Shown: positions 8,727-19,007, counted from the first letter of the stretch. The stretch: 64,000 nt of DNA from an uncultured Eubacteriales bacterium (GCA_934394585.1 CAKRQU010000001.1:62001-126000); one strand, 5' to 3'. Notes: generated by a model not told the origin, from the sequence alone. A program made the numbers and translations.

Positions 8727-9944
8727 ATGAGAGCTTACGAAAGATTTTTGAAATATGTTGCTTTCCCGACGATGTCCGATCCGGAAAGCGAAAGCACCCC
8801 TTCCACAAAAAAGCAGCTTGCTCTGGCGGAAAATATGGCAGATGAGCTGCGCGAAATGGGTCTTAGCAATGTTCGGATAAGCGAATACGGATATGTTTAC
8901 GCCACGCTCCCCGCAAATTGCGAAAAGAATGTGCCCGTGATAGGCTTCATTTCGCATCTCGATACATCAAGTGAGGCGGCTGACGAGCCTATCAGAGCGA
9001 AAATAGTGAAATATGCGGGCGGAGATATCCTTCTCAATGAAGAAAAGGGAATATATATGCGCGTTTCGGATTATCCGTATCTTGCGGATTATGCCGGAGA
9101 TGAGCTTATCGTGACGGACGGCACGACGCTCCTCGGCGCGGATGACAAGGCGGGCGTAGCCGAAATAATGACGGCGCTGGAAAAGCTTATTCGCGAAAAT
9201 ATCCCCCACGGAGAGATAAAAATAGCCTTTACGCCCGATGAGGAAATCGGCAGAGGCGCAAATCATTTCGACGTGAAGCTTTTTGCCGCGGATTATGCAT
9301 ATACTGTGGACGGCGGCGCACTCGGCGAGCTGGAATATGAAAATTTCAATGCGGCGGGCGCGAAAGTTACGATAAACGGCGTTTCCATTCATCCCGGAAG
9401 CGCAAAGGGCAGAATGAAAAATGCCATACTCATAGCGGGCGAATATAATTCTTTGCTTCCCGAAAATGAAATTCCCGCGAAAACAGAGGGCTATGAGGGA
9501 TTTTTCCATCTTTATAATATAAAAGGCGAGGCGGAAAAAACCGAAATGAAATATATCATCCGCGACCACGACAGCGACAGCTTTGCAAAACGCAAAGAGC
9601 TGATGGCGGCGGCGGGCGAAACGATAAACCGAATTTACGGCGCAGGCACGGCGGAAGTGGTGATAACCGACTCCTACCGCAATATGCGGGAGATGATAGA
9701 GCCGCGCATGTATATAGTGGACCGCGCAAAAAAAGCCATGGCTGACTGCGGCGTGACGGCGAAAGTGGTGCCGATACGCGGCGGCACGGATGGTGCAAGG
9801 CTTTCTTTCATGGGGTTGCCCTGCCCGAATATCTGCACGGGCGGAGAAAATTTCCATTCCAGATTTGAATTTGTATCGGTTTCCGCCATGGATAAAATTT
9901 CCGATATTATAGCAAAGATAGCGGGAAATCTTATAAACGACTGA
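8727..9944 (+). CDS. pepT: Peptidase T (tripeptide aminopeptidase)
   Basis: A cytoplasmic di-zinc M20-family peptidase that removes the N-terminal residue from tripeptides. Metal-site and family motifs are visible: FISHLDTSSEA (His, Asp), TLLGADDKAGVAEI (bridging Asp), TPDEEIGRGA (Glu-Glu), HPGSAKGRMKNA, RGGTDGARLSF, and the closing TGGENFHSRFEFV. The ATG at 8727 is preferred over 8721 because GAGG lies seven bases upstream. Its 5' end abuts the mtnN stop, so it is co-transcribed. Confidence 0.93.
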   Translation: MRAYERFLKYVAFPTMSDPESESTPSTKKQLALAENMADELREMGLSNVRISEYGYVYATLPANCEKNVPVIGFISHLDTSSEAADEPIRAKIVKYAGGDILLNEEKGIYMRVSDYPYLADYAGDELIVTDGTTLLGADDKAGVAEIMTALEKLIRENIPHGEIKIAFTPDEEIGRGANHFDVKLFAADYAYTVDGGALGELEYENFNAAGAKVTINGVSIHPGSAKGRMKNAILIAGEYNSLLPENEIPAKTEGYEGFFHLYNIKGEAEKTEMKYIIRDHDSDSFAKRKELMAAAGETINRIYGAGTAEVVITDSYRNMREMIEPRMYIVDRAKKAMADCGVTAKVVPIRGGTDGARLSFMGLPCPNICTGGENFHSRFEFVSVSAMDKISDIIAKIAGNLIND

Positions 9945-9955
9945 GAGGCGTGAAT

Positions 9956-11317
9956 ATGAATATAGTTATCATAGGCGCGGGAAAAGTAGGGGCTTCTATA
10001 TGCGAGCAGCTTGCACGAGAGGGGCATGATGTGACGCTGGTGGATAAAAATTCCGATATACTCGGAAATAGCTCCACCATGCTCGATATAATGTGCATAG
10101 AGGGCGATGGGGCGATGCGTTCCACGCTTACCGAGGCGAATGCGGGAAACGCCGATCTCGTGATATCCTGCACGGGAAGCGACGAAACGAATATGCTCGC
10201 CTGCCTGATGGCAAAAAAGCTCGGCGCCAGAAGAACCGCGGCGCGTGTGCGCAATCCCGAATATTACAAACAGATAGATTTTATAAAATACGATCTCGGC
10301 ATAGATGTGGCTATAAATCCCGAGCTTATCACGGCGGAAGAAATATGCCGCATATTCATTTTCCCCGCGGCACTGAAAATAGAAGTTTTTGCCCGCGGCA
10401 GAGCGGAGCTGGTGGAATTCAAAATAGACAGCGGCAGTCCACTCGACGGTATAACCCTGTCGGAGCTTTCGCACAGCTTCAAAGTGAAGTTGCTCGTCTG
10501 CGCCGTTTTGCGCGAAGACAGGGTATTTATACCGAAAGGCGATTTCCGCCTGCTCGCAGGGGACAGGATACATGTTTCCGCTTCGCATAAGGATATAGAG
10601 GGCTTTTTGCGCGCCATCGGCGGCTACAGAGAAAAGGTTAAAACCTCTATGATAGTCGGCGGCGGCAGGATAGGTTATTATCTCGCGGGACTGCTCATCG
10701 CGGCGGGAATACATGTGAAAATAATAGAACGCGACGAGAGCTTTTGCAATACGCTCGCGGCGGCTCTGCCCGAGGCGGCTGTGATAAACGGCGACGGCAC
10801 GGATCAGAAATTGCTTTTCGAAGAGGGAATAGAGCATGCGGATTCCTTTGCGGCGCTGACGGGAATAGACGAAGAAAATATGATAATCTCGCTTTTTGCG
10901 CAGTCAAGCGGCGTGGATAAAATAGTTTCAAAGGTAAATCGCGATTCGTATATAGATATGGCTTCCAGAATGGGTATAGATTCCATAGTTTCGCCCAAGG
11001 ATGTTACCTCCAGCCGCATGGTAAGCTATGCGCGCGCCATGCAGAATACCGAGGGAAGCAATGTGGAAAATATGTATAAAATACTCGGCGGAAGCGTAGA
11101 GGCACTGGAATTTATCGTGCGCGACGAAGATGCTTTTTATGTGGGAAAACCGCTGAAAGAGCTTCGTCTGAAAGAAAATTCACTTATTTGCTGTATCGTT
11201 CGTTCAAGAAAATCCATCATACCGAACGGCGATACGGAAATACGGCTCGGTGACAGCGTTATCGTAGTCACCACCGATGGCAGATTCAATGATCTGAAGG
11301 ATGCATTTGTTATATGA
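9956..11317 (+). CDS. trkA: Trk potassium uptake regulator TrkA
   Basis: About 453 residues with two tandem RCK_N plus TrkA_C units. The first Rossmann motif is IVIIGAGKVGASICEQLA at residues 2-19; the second, SMIVGGGRIGYYLAGLL, lies near residue 225. The protein is the cytoplasmic NAD(H)-binding gating ring of the TrkH channel. The ATG at 9956 has GAGAGG seven bases upstream; a GTG at 9950 is less likely. It overlaps trkH by four bases. Confidence 0.94.
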   Translation: MNIVIIGAGKVGASICEQLAREGHDVTLVDKNSDILGNSSTMLDIMCIEGDGAMRSTLTEANAGNADLVISCTGSDETNMLACLMAKKLGARRTAARVRNPEYYKQIDFIKYDLGIDVAINPELITAEEICRIFIFPAALKIEVFARGRAELVEFKIDSGSPLDGITLSELSHSFKVKLLVCAVLREDRVFIPKGDFRLLAGDRIHVSASHKDIEGFLRAIGGYREKVKTSMIVGGGRIGYYLAGLLIAAGIHVKIIERDESFCNTLAAALPEAAVINGDGTDQKLLFEEGIEHADSFAALTGIDEENMIISLFAQSSGVDKIVSKVNRDSYIDMASRMGIDSIVSPKDVTSSRMVSYARAMQNTEGSNVENMYKILGGSVEALEFIVRDEDAFYVGKPLKELRLKENSLICCIVRSRKSIIPNGDTEIRLGDSVIVVTTDGRFNDLKDAFVI

Positions 11318-12765
11318 ATTACCGTTCTGTTTACAACATGGTATGCAAAATGCTGCTGGTGGAAGCGGCGCTGATGCTTATTCCCGCGGGTGTTTCGCTT
11401 GCTTATGCGGAAATGCGCAGCTTTTATTGCTTTCTCATAGCCGCGGCGGTGATAACCGTCCTCAGCCTGCCCGCGCTTTTTATGAAAAAGAAAAACGACG
11501 GGCGCTCGCTTTATGCAAAAGAAGGACTCGTCACGGTGACGCTGGCGTGGGTGCTCTGGTCGATGCTCGGCGCTTTGCCTTTTGTTTTCGAGGGATGCAT
11601 ACCGAATTATATAAATGCTCTTTTTGAAACGGTTTCCGGTTTTACCACTACGGGAGCCACAATACTTACCGATGTGGAGGCTTTGCCTCACGGAATGCTT
11701 TTCTGGCGCAGCTTTACTCACTGGATAGGCGGAATGGGTGTGCTCGTCTTTGTAATGACGATAATCCCGCTTTCCGACGATCATTCCATGCTGCTGATGC
11801 GCGCCGAAATGCCCGGACCCACCGTAGGCAAGCTCGTGCCGAAAGGCAAAACCACGGCAAAAATACTTTATCTCATCTATATCTGCATGACGCTCGTGGA
11901 AATAATATTTCTGCTTTTCGGCGGCATGAATGTTTTTGATGCTTTCATTCATGCTTTCGGCACGGCGGGCACAGGCGGTTTTTCGTCATATAATGCGAGC
12001 ATCGCACATTTCGACAGCGTATATATAGAAATGGTGATAGCCGTATTTATGCTTCTTTTCGGTATAAATTTCAATATTTATTTCTTCATTCTCATGCGCA
12101 GGATAAAAGGCGTATGGCAAAATGACGAATGGAAAGCATATCTCGCCATCATTCTCATATCCACGGGAATAATCACCGCGGCTACGTTTTCATATTACGG
12201 GACAGTAGGAACATCGCTTCGCTATGCGTTTTTCCAGGTGGTTTCGTTTATTACCAGTACGGGATTTGCGAGCGCGGGCTTTACGGCTTGGCCTGCCGTA
12301 TGCCGTGCCGTGCTTCTCATGCTGATGGTTATAGGCGCCTGCGCGGGTTCTACCGGCGGCGGACTGAAAGTTTCGCGTCTGGTGATGCTTTTCAAAGGAC
12401 TGAAAAAAGAAATACATCAGATGATACATCCGAAAGCCGTTTCGCACGTGAAAGTGGACGGCACTGTAGTAGAGGACAAAGCCGTGAGAAGCGCGGCGCT
12501 GTATTTCTTTGCGCTTTTTGTGATAATAGGAATATCGGCTCTGGCTGTTTCCATAGATAATCTAAGCCTTGAAACGAATTTTTCCGCGGTGCTTTCCTGC
12601 ACGGGAAATACGGGACCGGGATATGGCGCGGCGGCAAGCAATTTCGATTGCTTTTCGGGATTTTCGAAAATAATCCTGCTACTTGATATGCTTTTCGGCA
12701 GACTGGAAATTTTCCCTCTGCTCATAGCGCTGACACCGGGCGTATGGAAAAAGAAATTCTTTTAA
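11314..12765 (+). CDS. trkH: Trk potassium uptake channel TrkH
   Basis: 483 residues, polytopic, with the repeated pore loops of the Trk/Ktr family: SGFTTTGATILTDVE, FGTAGTGGFSSYNAS, SFITSTGFASAGF and SCTGNTGPGYG. It is the membrane channel subunit partnered by the TrkA encoded immediately upstream; the start overlaps the trkA stop (ATGA). The ribosome site is weak, in keeping with coupling. Confidence 0.94.
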   Translation: MNYRSVYNMVCKMLLVEAALMLIPAGVSLAYAEMRSFYCFLIAAAVITVLSLPALFMKKKNDGRSLYAKEGLVTVTLAWVLWSMLGALPFVFEGCIPNYINALFETVSGFTTTGATILTDVEALPHGMLFWRSFTHWIGGMGVLVFVMTIIPLSDDHSMLLMRAEMPGPTVGKLVPKGKTTAKILYLIYICMTLVEIIFLLFGGMNVFDAFIHAFGTAGTGGFSSYNASIAHFDSVYIEMVIAVFMLLFGINFNIYFFILMRRIKGVWQNDEWKAYLAIILISTGIITAATFSYYGTVGTSLRYAFFQVVSFITSTGFASAGFTAWPAVCRAVLLMLMVIGACAGSTGGGLKVSRLVMLFKGLKKEIHQMIHPKAVSHVKVDGTVVEDKAVRSAALYFFALFVIIGISALAVSIDNLSLETNFSAVLSCTGNTGPGYGAAASNFDCFSGFSKIILLLDMLFGRLEIFPLLIALTPGVWKKKFF

Positions 12766-12773
12766 AAAAAGAA

Positions 12774-12803
12774 GCGGGCGGCGGTTGCCGCCCGTGTTTT
12801 TTT
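12774..12803 (+). terminator. Terminator after trkH
   Basis: GGGCGGC/GCCGCCC stem with a GGTT loop, followed by GTGTTTTTTT. Confidence 0.85.
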
Positions 12804-13722
12804 GTCCCGACAGGGACGGGGGTACTTTTCTATGAAGAAAAGTACCAAAAAAAGCTTCCCTTGTGCAAGGGAATGAACCATTTTATTGGCTCCTTTGTGC
12901 AAGGGAATTAAGCAATGTGCAAAGCACGTTGCTTGGCTTCGCCGAGAAAGGGTCAGAGCTCCCGACGCAAGTCGGGTGAGGGATTGTTTTTTCTCCGCAG
13001 GAGAAACGGGGTCGCGCTTTTCACAAAAGCGCAGAAAAAGTTACTCTTTGTCAAGAGGTGGGCGGCGACTGCGGTCGCCCGTGGACGAGGGTCGCGCTTT
13101 TTACTGACCAAAAGCGCGGTAAAAGTCATCAAAGGAAGGCTCCTCGCCCTCCTTTGCAAACTACCTCGCACCCCGTCGAGTCAGCCGCGGAAAGTAATGC
13201 GCGGCAAGTAAGTACTATAGATAGCAAATCGAAAATCTCAAGTGCATCTCTCCGCGCATCATCAGCTATACCGCGCGTGCGAACAAAGTATGCCGCAAAA
13301 AGCGAGCAGATTCGACGGGGTGTGTGGTGCCACGCCAAAAGTTTAACTACGCTTCCCACTATAGGCTAAACTCCGACTACGCGAGCATGACTTGATGGAC
13401 ATCGAGTTGAGGCGGCTATAGCTTAAATCCGCACAGACTAAATCCCGTGTTAAGCGTGGATTTGAACCGTGCTTCCGGTTTAGTCTACGGTCGGACTGTC
13501 TGGGCAGTATGTTCGCACGAGTCGCCGCGAGGCGACAGAAGGTGTTTAAAAGAGGAATTGACACATACGCGCAGCGTGTGTGTCGGCGTCGCCGAGACAG
13601 GAGTTGCTTTCCTCTTTTTGACTTTTGGTACTTTTCGTCAGTGAAAAGTACACCCACTTTTTTCGGTGGAGAAAGAAACTTTCACGGGCGACCGCAGTCG
13701 CCCGCTTCCTTTCTTTGCATAA
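12804..13722 (-). repeat. Dispersed palindromic element, copy C (core 13121-13626, inverted)
   Basis: Core of 506 bp, inverted relative to copy A. The left arm is unusually long (about 12,804-13,120) and carries many stems: GTCCCGACAGGGAC, GTACTTTTCTATGAAGAAAAGTAC, GCAATGTGC...GCACGTTGC, CTCCGCAGGAG, CGCGCTTTTCACAAAAGCGC and GGGCGGCGACTGCGGTCGCCC. A related long arm is found only in copy F. The right flank has a GTACTTTTCGTCAGTGAAAAGTAC hairpin and another CGGGCGACCGCAGTCGCCCG. It lies between the converging trkH and clpB genes. Confidence 0.85.
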
Positions 13723-13724
13723 AG

Positions 13725-13760
13725 AAAAAAGCAGGAATGCCAAAACATTCCTGCTTTTTT
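13725..13760 (-). terminator. Terminator of clpB (likely bidirectional)
   Basis: AAAAAAGCAGGAATG pairs perfectly with CATTCCTGCTTTTTT around a six-base loop. Confidence 0.9.
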
Positions 13761-13765
13761 CATTA

Positions 13766-16357
13766 TTATTTCGTCGTTACCATGAGTCCGTTTTCGTCCG
13801 CGGAGAGGCAGAACTGTGTGCCGGGCGCGGGATTGTCGGCGATAAGCTTTCTTGCTATGATCGTTTCGGCTTCGGACTGGATAAATCTCTTTATCGGACG
13901 TGCGCCGTAGATGGGACTGTAAGCCGTATCTATGATATAATCCTTTGCGCTGTCCTCCACCACGAGCCTGATATGCCTGTCGGCAAGTCTTTTTTCGAGA
14001 TCGCGGAAGAGAAGCTCCACTATCTTGCCGATATCGTCCTTTGTCAGCGGTTTGTAGAATACTATTTCATCAAGCCTGTTGAGAAATTCGGGACGGAATG
14101 TGCGGCGCAGCAGAGCATTTACGCCCTCACGAGCCTGCTCGTTTATTTCGCCGTCTTCACCGATACCGTCGAGAATGATATCGGAACCGAGATTTGATGT
14201 CATAATGATGACGGTATTTTTGAAATCGACTGTCCTGCCTTTGCTGTCTGTAACTCTGCCGTCGTCAAGCACCTGAAGCAGTACATTGAAAACATCGGGA
14301 TGCGCCTTTTCCACTTCATCGAAAAGGATTACGCTGTAGGGACGACGACGGACTGCTTCCGTAAGCTGACCGCCTTCATCATAGCCGACATAGCCGGGAG
14401 GCGCTCCGATAAGACGCGATACGGAATATTTCTCCATATATTCGCTCATATCTATTCTTATCATATTGTGCTCGTCGTCAAAAAGCGCTTCGGCGAGAGC
14501 TTTTGCCAGCTCTGTTTTGCCGACGCCCGTAGGACCGAGGAAAAGGAATGAACCGATAGGTCTGCGAGGATCTTTTATGCCGGCACGCGAACGCAGTATA
14601 GCATCCGCTACTTTGGATACGGCGGCATCCTGACCTATCACGCGGCGATGGAGTATATCATCGAGATGAAGCAGTTTGTCGCGCTCGCCTTCCATGAGTT
14701 TGGAAACAGGTACGCCGCTCCAGCGGGAAACTATCTTTGCTATTTCTTCTTCGCCTACGGAATTGCGCAGGAGAGTATTGCCCTCATCATTCTGCTCATT
14801 CTTTTCGGCTTCGGCGAGAGCTTTCTGCAGATCGGGCAGCTTGCCGTATTTCAATTCGGCGGCTTTTTGCAGATCATACATATTCTGTGCGCGCTCGATT
14901 TCGGCATTTGTTGCTTCTATCTGCTCACGCAACTTTGCCACTTTGTCGATGCCTTCCTTTTCGCTTTCCCATTTTGCTTTGCCTTCGGAGAATGTGGCGC
15001 GCAGCTTGGAAAGCTCTTCCTGTATCTCTTTGAGATGCTCGGCGGAGAGCTGATCCGTTTCTTTTTTCAGGGCGGCTTCTTCTATTTCGAGCTGCATTAT
15101 CTTGCGCGAAATCTCATCCAGCTCTGTCGGCATGGAATTCATTTCCGTTTTTATCATGGCGCATGCTTCATCCACGAGGTCTATGGCTTTATCGGGGAGG
15201 AAACGGTCGGAAATATATCTGTTTGAAAGCACGGCGGCACTGATAAGCGCACTGTCGTGAATTTTCACGCCGTGATAAACTTCATAGCGTTCTTTCAGAC
15301 CGCGGAGAATGGATATTGTATCTTCTACCGTCGGTTCGGCTACCATTACGGGCTGGAAACGACGCTCGAGAGCGGGATCTGTTTCGATATATTTGCGATA
15401 TTCATTGAGCGTGGTCGCGCCGATGCAGTGAAGTTCACCGCGGGCGAGCATAGGTTTCAGCAGATTGCCTGCGTCCATGGCGCCGTCGGTTTTGCCTGCG
15501 CCGACTATAGTATGGAGCTCATCTATAAAGAGGATTATTTTGCCCTCTGCCGCCTTTACTTCTTCGAGTACGGCTTTCAGACGCTCTTCAAATTCGCCGC
15601 GGAATTTTGCGCCGGCGATGAGCGCACCCATATCAAGCGAGAAAATCTCGCGGTTTTTCAGATTTTCGGGAACATCTCCGCGCACTATACGGATGGCAAG
15701 CCCTTCGGCGATAGCCGTTTTACCTACACCCGGCTCACCTATCAGGCAAGGATTATTTTTTGTCTTACGCGAAAGTATGCGGATGACATTTCTTATCTCG
15801 TCATCTCTGCCTATCACGGGATCGAGCTTTTGCGCACGGGCGAGAGCCACGAGATCCTGACCGTATTTTTTCAGCACGTCGTATTTGCCCTCGGGATTGT
15901 CCGTATCGACGCGGACATTGCCGCGGATTTCGCGCAGTGCCGAGCAGAATTTTTCACGTTCGATACCGTAGTCGCGAAAGAGCTTCTTTACAAATTCGCT
16001 CGGTTTATCCATCATGCCGAGAATGATATGCTCTACGGAAACATAGCTGTCGCTCATGGCGTCGGCTTCTTTTTCCGCTTCGGCGAGGGCGGAAGCCAGC
16101 GTGGAATCCATATAAAGATTGTCACCGCCACCCGTCACTTTGGGCATAGAGGCTATTTTATTTTCGATTTCATTTATGAGGCGGGTATTATCTGCGCCGC
16201 ATTTTGCAAAAAGATTGGGCACCACGCCTTCTTTTTGCGAAACGAGAGCATAGAGCAGATGCTCTTGCGTCAGATTCTGGTTTGCATTGGAAAGCGCTTC
16301 ATTCTGAGCCGCCTGCAATGCTTCTATACTTTTCTGAGTGAATTTTTGCATGTTCAT
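13766..16357 (-). CDS. clpB: ATP-dependent disaggregase ClpB
   Basis: 863 residues, the normal length for this Hsp100 hexamer, which pulls aggregated proteins apart with DnaK. In order: two Clp N repeats (about 1-145), AAA module 1 with Walker A GEPGVGKT and Walker B ILFIDELHT, the coiled-coil middle domain, and AAA module 2 with GPTGVGKT and LFDEVEKAHPDVF. It is transcribed leftward 41 bases after the ribbon-helix-helix gene, from the promoter at 17074-17102. I see no CIRCE (HrcA) or CtsR operator there, so heat control, if any, may pass through the neighbouring RHH protein. Confidence 0.96.
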   Translation of the reverse strand: MNMQKFTQKSIEALQAAQNEALSNANQNLTQEHLLYALVSQKEGVVPNLFAKCGADNTRLINEIENKIASMPKVTGGGDNLYMDSTLASALAEAEKEADAMSDSYVSVEHIILGMMDKPSEFVKKLFRDYGIEREKFCSALREIRGNVRVDTDNPEGKYDVLKKYGQDLVALARAQKLDPVIGRDDEIRNVIRILSRKTKNNPCLIGEPGVGKTAIAEGLAIRIVRGDVPENLKNREIFSLDMGALIAGAKFRGEFEERLKAVLEEVKAAEGKIILFIDELHTIVGAGKTDGAMDAGNLLKPMLARGELHCIGATTLNEYRKYIETDPALERRFQPVMVAEPTVEDTISILRGLKERYEVYHGVKIHDSALISAAVLSNRYISDRFLPDKAIDLVDEACAMIKTEMNSMPTELDEISRKIMQLEIEEAALKKETDQLSAEHLKEIQEELSKLRATFSEGKAKWESEKEGIDKVAKLREQIEATNAEIERAQNMYDLQKAAELKYGKLPDLQKALAEAEKNEQNDEGNTLLRNSVGEEEIAKIVSRWSGVPVSKLMEGERDKLLHLDDILHRRVIGQDAAVSKVADAILRSRAGIKDPRRPIGSFLFLGPTGVGKTELAKALAEALFDDEHNMIRIDMSEYMEKYSVSRLIGAPPGYVGYDEGGQLTEAVRRRPYSVILFDEVEKAHPDVFNVLLQVLDDGRVTDSKGRTVDFKNTVIIMTSNLGSDIILDGIGEDGEINEQAREGVNALLRRTFRPEFLNRLDEIVFYKPLTKDDIGKIVELLFRDLEKRLADRHIRLVVEDSAKDYIIDTAYSPIYGARPIKRFIQSEAETIIARKLIADNPAPGTQFCLSADENGLMVTTK

Positions 16358-16398
16358 AAAAACACCTTCTTTGCTGTTTTATTTATGTGCTTTGAAAA

Positions 16399-17028
16399 TC
16401 AACTTCTTATAAAGCTTTCATCATAGATTTTCTTCACTGCCGCGCAGGCATTTTCGGGATTATCAATCCTGCGGAAATATTCCTTCATGGCGCTGTCAAA
16501 AACCTTGATATAATCGGAAATCACTTTGTCGGCTGTCACGCCGCTTTCTCTTTTATAATATATTTTGCGGAAAAATCTGTCGCGTTCTATTTTGTATTCG
16601 ATATTGCCGAGTTTTTCTTTTTCGGCGGATATCCATGCGCGATAAAAGCCCTGAACGGCGGATATCAGCGATTCGTTTTGCGTCCGCATTGAAACCCTAA
16701 GCTCGCCTATGCCTTCATCGCCTGCCGTTTTGTAAAGCTGAACACTGTAGCGCACCGTGGGATTATATTTATATGTCAGTGCGGAGCGCAGATTCAGCAT
16801 CGTATCGGACGGAGGCGCGAGCATCTGAAAATTATCTCCTACGCAGAGAATATTTTCTATGCTGCGGAAAATTTCGCTGAGGCGCATTTCCGGAGTTTTG
16901 TATGAAACGTAATTTGCGAGGATACTGTTTATCATGCCGGAGCGGCTCGTACCGTTTTTGTAGGCGAGAACGTCTATCGCGTCTACAATTTCATCTGAAA
17001 GAACGAGAGAATATACACTTTTTTTCAT
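16399..17028 (-). CDS. Ribbon-helix-helix N-terminal protein upstream of clpB
   Basis: 209 residues, not recognised as a named family. The first 45 residues (MKKSVYSLVLSDEIVDAIDV...NGTSRSGMINSILANYV) have the strand-helix-helix pattern of CopG/Arc-type DNA-binding proteins. Residues 50-209 are mostly helical and charged with no motif I know. It is the first gene of the clpB transcript, with a perfect AGGAGG and a consensus promoter. This makes it a candidate autoregulator of a stress operon; that role is inference. Confidence 0.6.
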   Translation of the reverse strand: MKKSVYSLVLSDEIVDAIDVLAYKNGTSRSGMINSILANYVSYKTPEMRLSEIFRSIENILCVGDNFQMLAPPSDTMLNLRSALTYKYNPTVRYSVQLYKTAGDEGIGELRVSMRTQNESLISAVQGFYRAWISAEKEKLGNIEYKIERDRFFRKIYYKRESGVTADKVISDYIKVFDSAMKEYFRRIDNPENACAAVKKIYDESFIRS

Positions 17029-17073
17029 ATCTGCCTCCTGTTTTATTATTGCGATTTCCTTATTACGGTAAAC

Positions 17074-17102
17074 ATTATATCACGGCTTTTATAATTTGTC
17101 AA
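17074..17102 (-). promoter_or_regulatory. Sigma-A promoter of the RHH-clpB operon
   Basis: On the minus strand TTGACA, a 17-base spacer, then TATAAT: fully consensus. Confidence 0.9.
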
Positions 17103-17164
17103 GTACTTTATATAAATTGTTTTACAAATTTTATAAAAATTTTTGCGAGAGATTGGATTTTTTT

Positions 17165-17940
17165 CAAAGGAAGGGAAGCGGGCGGCAGTCGCCCGTGGAC
17201 GGGGGTGTACTTTTCTGTGAAGAAAAGTACCAAAAGTCAAAAAGAGGAAAGTATTAACTCCTGTCTCGGCGACGCCGACACACACGCTGCGCGTATGTGT
17301 CAATTCCTCTTTTAAACTCTTTCTTTGTCGCCTCGCGGCGACTCGTGCGAACATACTGCCCCGACAGTCCGACCATAGACTAAACCGTAAGTATGGTTCA
17401 GACCCCCGCTTAACTCGGACTTTTACCTGTTCAGACTTAATCTTTAGCCGCCTCAACTCGATGACCATCAAGTCATGCTCGCTCCGTCGGAGTTTAATCT
17501 ATAGTGGGAAGTGTCGCTGAACTTTCGGCGTGGCACCTCGCACCCCGTCGAATCTGCTCGCTTTTTGCGGCATGCTTTGTTCGCACGCGCGGTAAGGCTG
17601 ATGATGTGATGAGAGATAGACAAAAACATTTTTGCTTTGCTATATACAGCACATACTTGCCGCGCATTACTTCCCGCGGCTGACTCGACGGGGTGCGAGG
17701 TAGTTTGCAAAGGAGGGCGAGGAGCCTTCCTTTGATGACTTTTGCCGCGCTTTTGGTCATTCAAAAGCGCGACCACCGTTTCTCCTTACGGAGAAAAACT
17801 AACTTTTTCTGCGCTTTTACAAAAAGCGCGATCCCGTCCACGGGCGACCGCAGTCGCCCGCCCCCTCTTGGCAAAGAGAAACAAAGCACGGGCGGCAGAC
17901 GCCACCCGCTTCTTTTATCCCCTCTTTTCTGCGGGAAGAA
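17165..17940 (+). repeat. Dispersed palindromic element, copy D (core 17232-17743)
   Basis: Core of 512 bp in the same orientation as copies A and B. The left flank has GCGGGCGGCAGTCGCCCG and GTACTTTTCTGTGAAGAAAAGTAC; the right flank has CGCGCTTTTGGTCATTCAAAAGCGCG and CGGGCGACCGCAGTCGCCCG. This is the only copy not between converging genes: it lies after the ansA 3' end and upstream of the RHH-clpB promoter, both transcribed leftward. Confidence 0.85.
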
Positions 17941-17945
17941 AAGCA

Positions 17946-17979
17946 CACCGTTGTTTCCTTTTTCAAAGAAACAACGGTG
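17946..17979 (-). terminator. Terminator of ansA
   Basis: A perfect 12-bp stem (CACCGTTGTTTC / GAAACAACGGTG) runs on the minus strand into TGCTTTTCTTC. Confidence 0.85.
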
Positions 17980-17991
17980 CACATAAATTTC

Positions 17992-18987
17992 TTATTTTGT
18001 ATACGGCGTGATATCGTGGCTTATCGGCGTGTGAAAAAGCTTTTTGCGCACGGCGGGATCGTCGCTTTGCGCGAGGAGCCACATCAGCTTTGTCAGGCAT
18101 GCCTCGGGCGTCATATCAAAAGCCTCCAATACACCGATGGACGAAAGTCCGCTTCCCACTGTATAAACGGAAAGATCGGTGCCTTCACTCTGAACCTGCG
18201 TGGTCAGCACCACGAGTTTTCCTTTGTCGGAGGCGGCTTTTATTTCCGAGCGGAACGAATCGTCATAATCGGGAAGCCCGCCCACACCGAAGGATTCTAT
18301 CACGAGCGCATGATAGCGGGACAGCATAAAATGCAGCAATTCCGCATCCGTGCCCGGAGTAAGCTTCAGCAACCCGACAGAGATGTCGAGCCGGCTGTCA
18401 AAAAGCGTTTTTCCGCACGGAGACGGGCTGAAATAAAGCGCTATTCTGCCGTTTTGCACCGAGGCGAGCGGCGGATAATTCGGGCTGGAAAAAGCGGAAA
18501 AACTTTTCGTTTTCGTTTTGCATACGCGACTGCCGAGAAGAACACGCCCGCCGAAAACGACGAGTACGCCGCTCAGTTCCGGACACGCGGCGCAAAGAAA
18601 ACTGTCGCGCAGATTTTGTTTTGAATCCGTGGTATCAAAACCGATGGGTTTTTGCGCACCGGTGAGAATGATGGGTTTTTTGCTGTTTTGTATCATATAT
18701 GAAAGAGCGGCGGCAGTGTATGCCAGTGTATCTGTACCGTGCGCCACCACAAAACCGTCGTAGCTGTCGTAATTTTTTATTATTTCATCGGCTATCATTG
18801 TCCAGTGGCGCGGCGTGATATTCGTGCTGTCCACGGTAAATAGCTGTACCGTATCCACATCGCATATACGCGAAACCTCGGGAACATGGCGCAAAAGCCT
18901 GTCCGCACTGAGCGCGGGCGAAAGCGCCCCACACGATATTTCCGAAGCTATTGTGCCGCCTGTGCCTATAAACAGAAGTTTTTTCAT
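17992..18987 (-). CDS. ansA: L-asparaginase, cytoplasmic type I
   Basis: 331 residues with no signal peptide. It deamidates asparagine to aspartate and ammonia. Both catalytic Thr motifs are present: LLFIGTGGTIAS near the N-terminus and VVAHGTDTLAYTAAAL near residue 85, plus the ILTGAQKPI segment. It follows ybaK by 20 bases and is co-transcribed with it. Confidence 0.9.
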   Translation of the reverse strand: MKKLLFIGTGGTIASEISCGALSPALSADRLLRHVPEVSRICDVDTVQLFTVDSTNITPRHWTMIADEIIKNYDSYDGFVVAHGTDTLAYTAAALSYMIQNSKKPIILTGAQKPIGFDTTDSKQNLRDSFLCAACPELSGVLVVFGGRVLLGSRVCKTKTKSFSAFSSPNYPPLASVQNGRIALYFSPSPCGKTLFDSRLDISVGLLKLTPGTDAELLHFMLSRYHALVIESFGVGGLPDYDDSFRSEIKAASDKGKLVVLTTQVQSEGTDLSVYTVGSGLSSIGVLEAFDMTPEACLTKLMWLLAQSDDPAVRKKLFHTPISHDITPYTK

Positions 18988-19007
18988 TTGTCAATTCCTT
19001 TTCGGAT

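Noticed and set aside
16358..17110. CIRCE or CtsR operator before the clpB operon
   Set aside because: Neither TTAGCACTC-N9-GAGTGCTAA nor a tandem GGTCAAA heptad is present.
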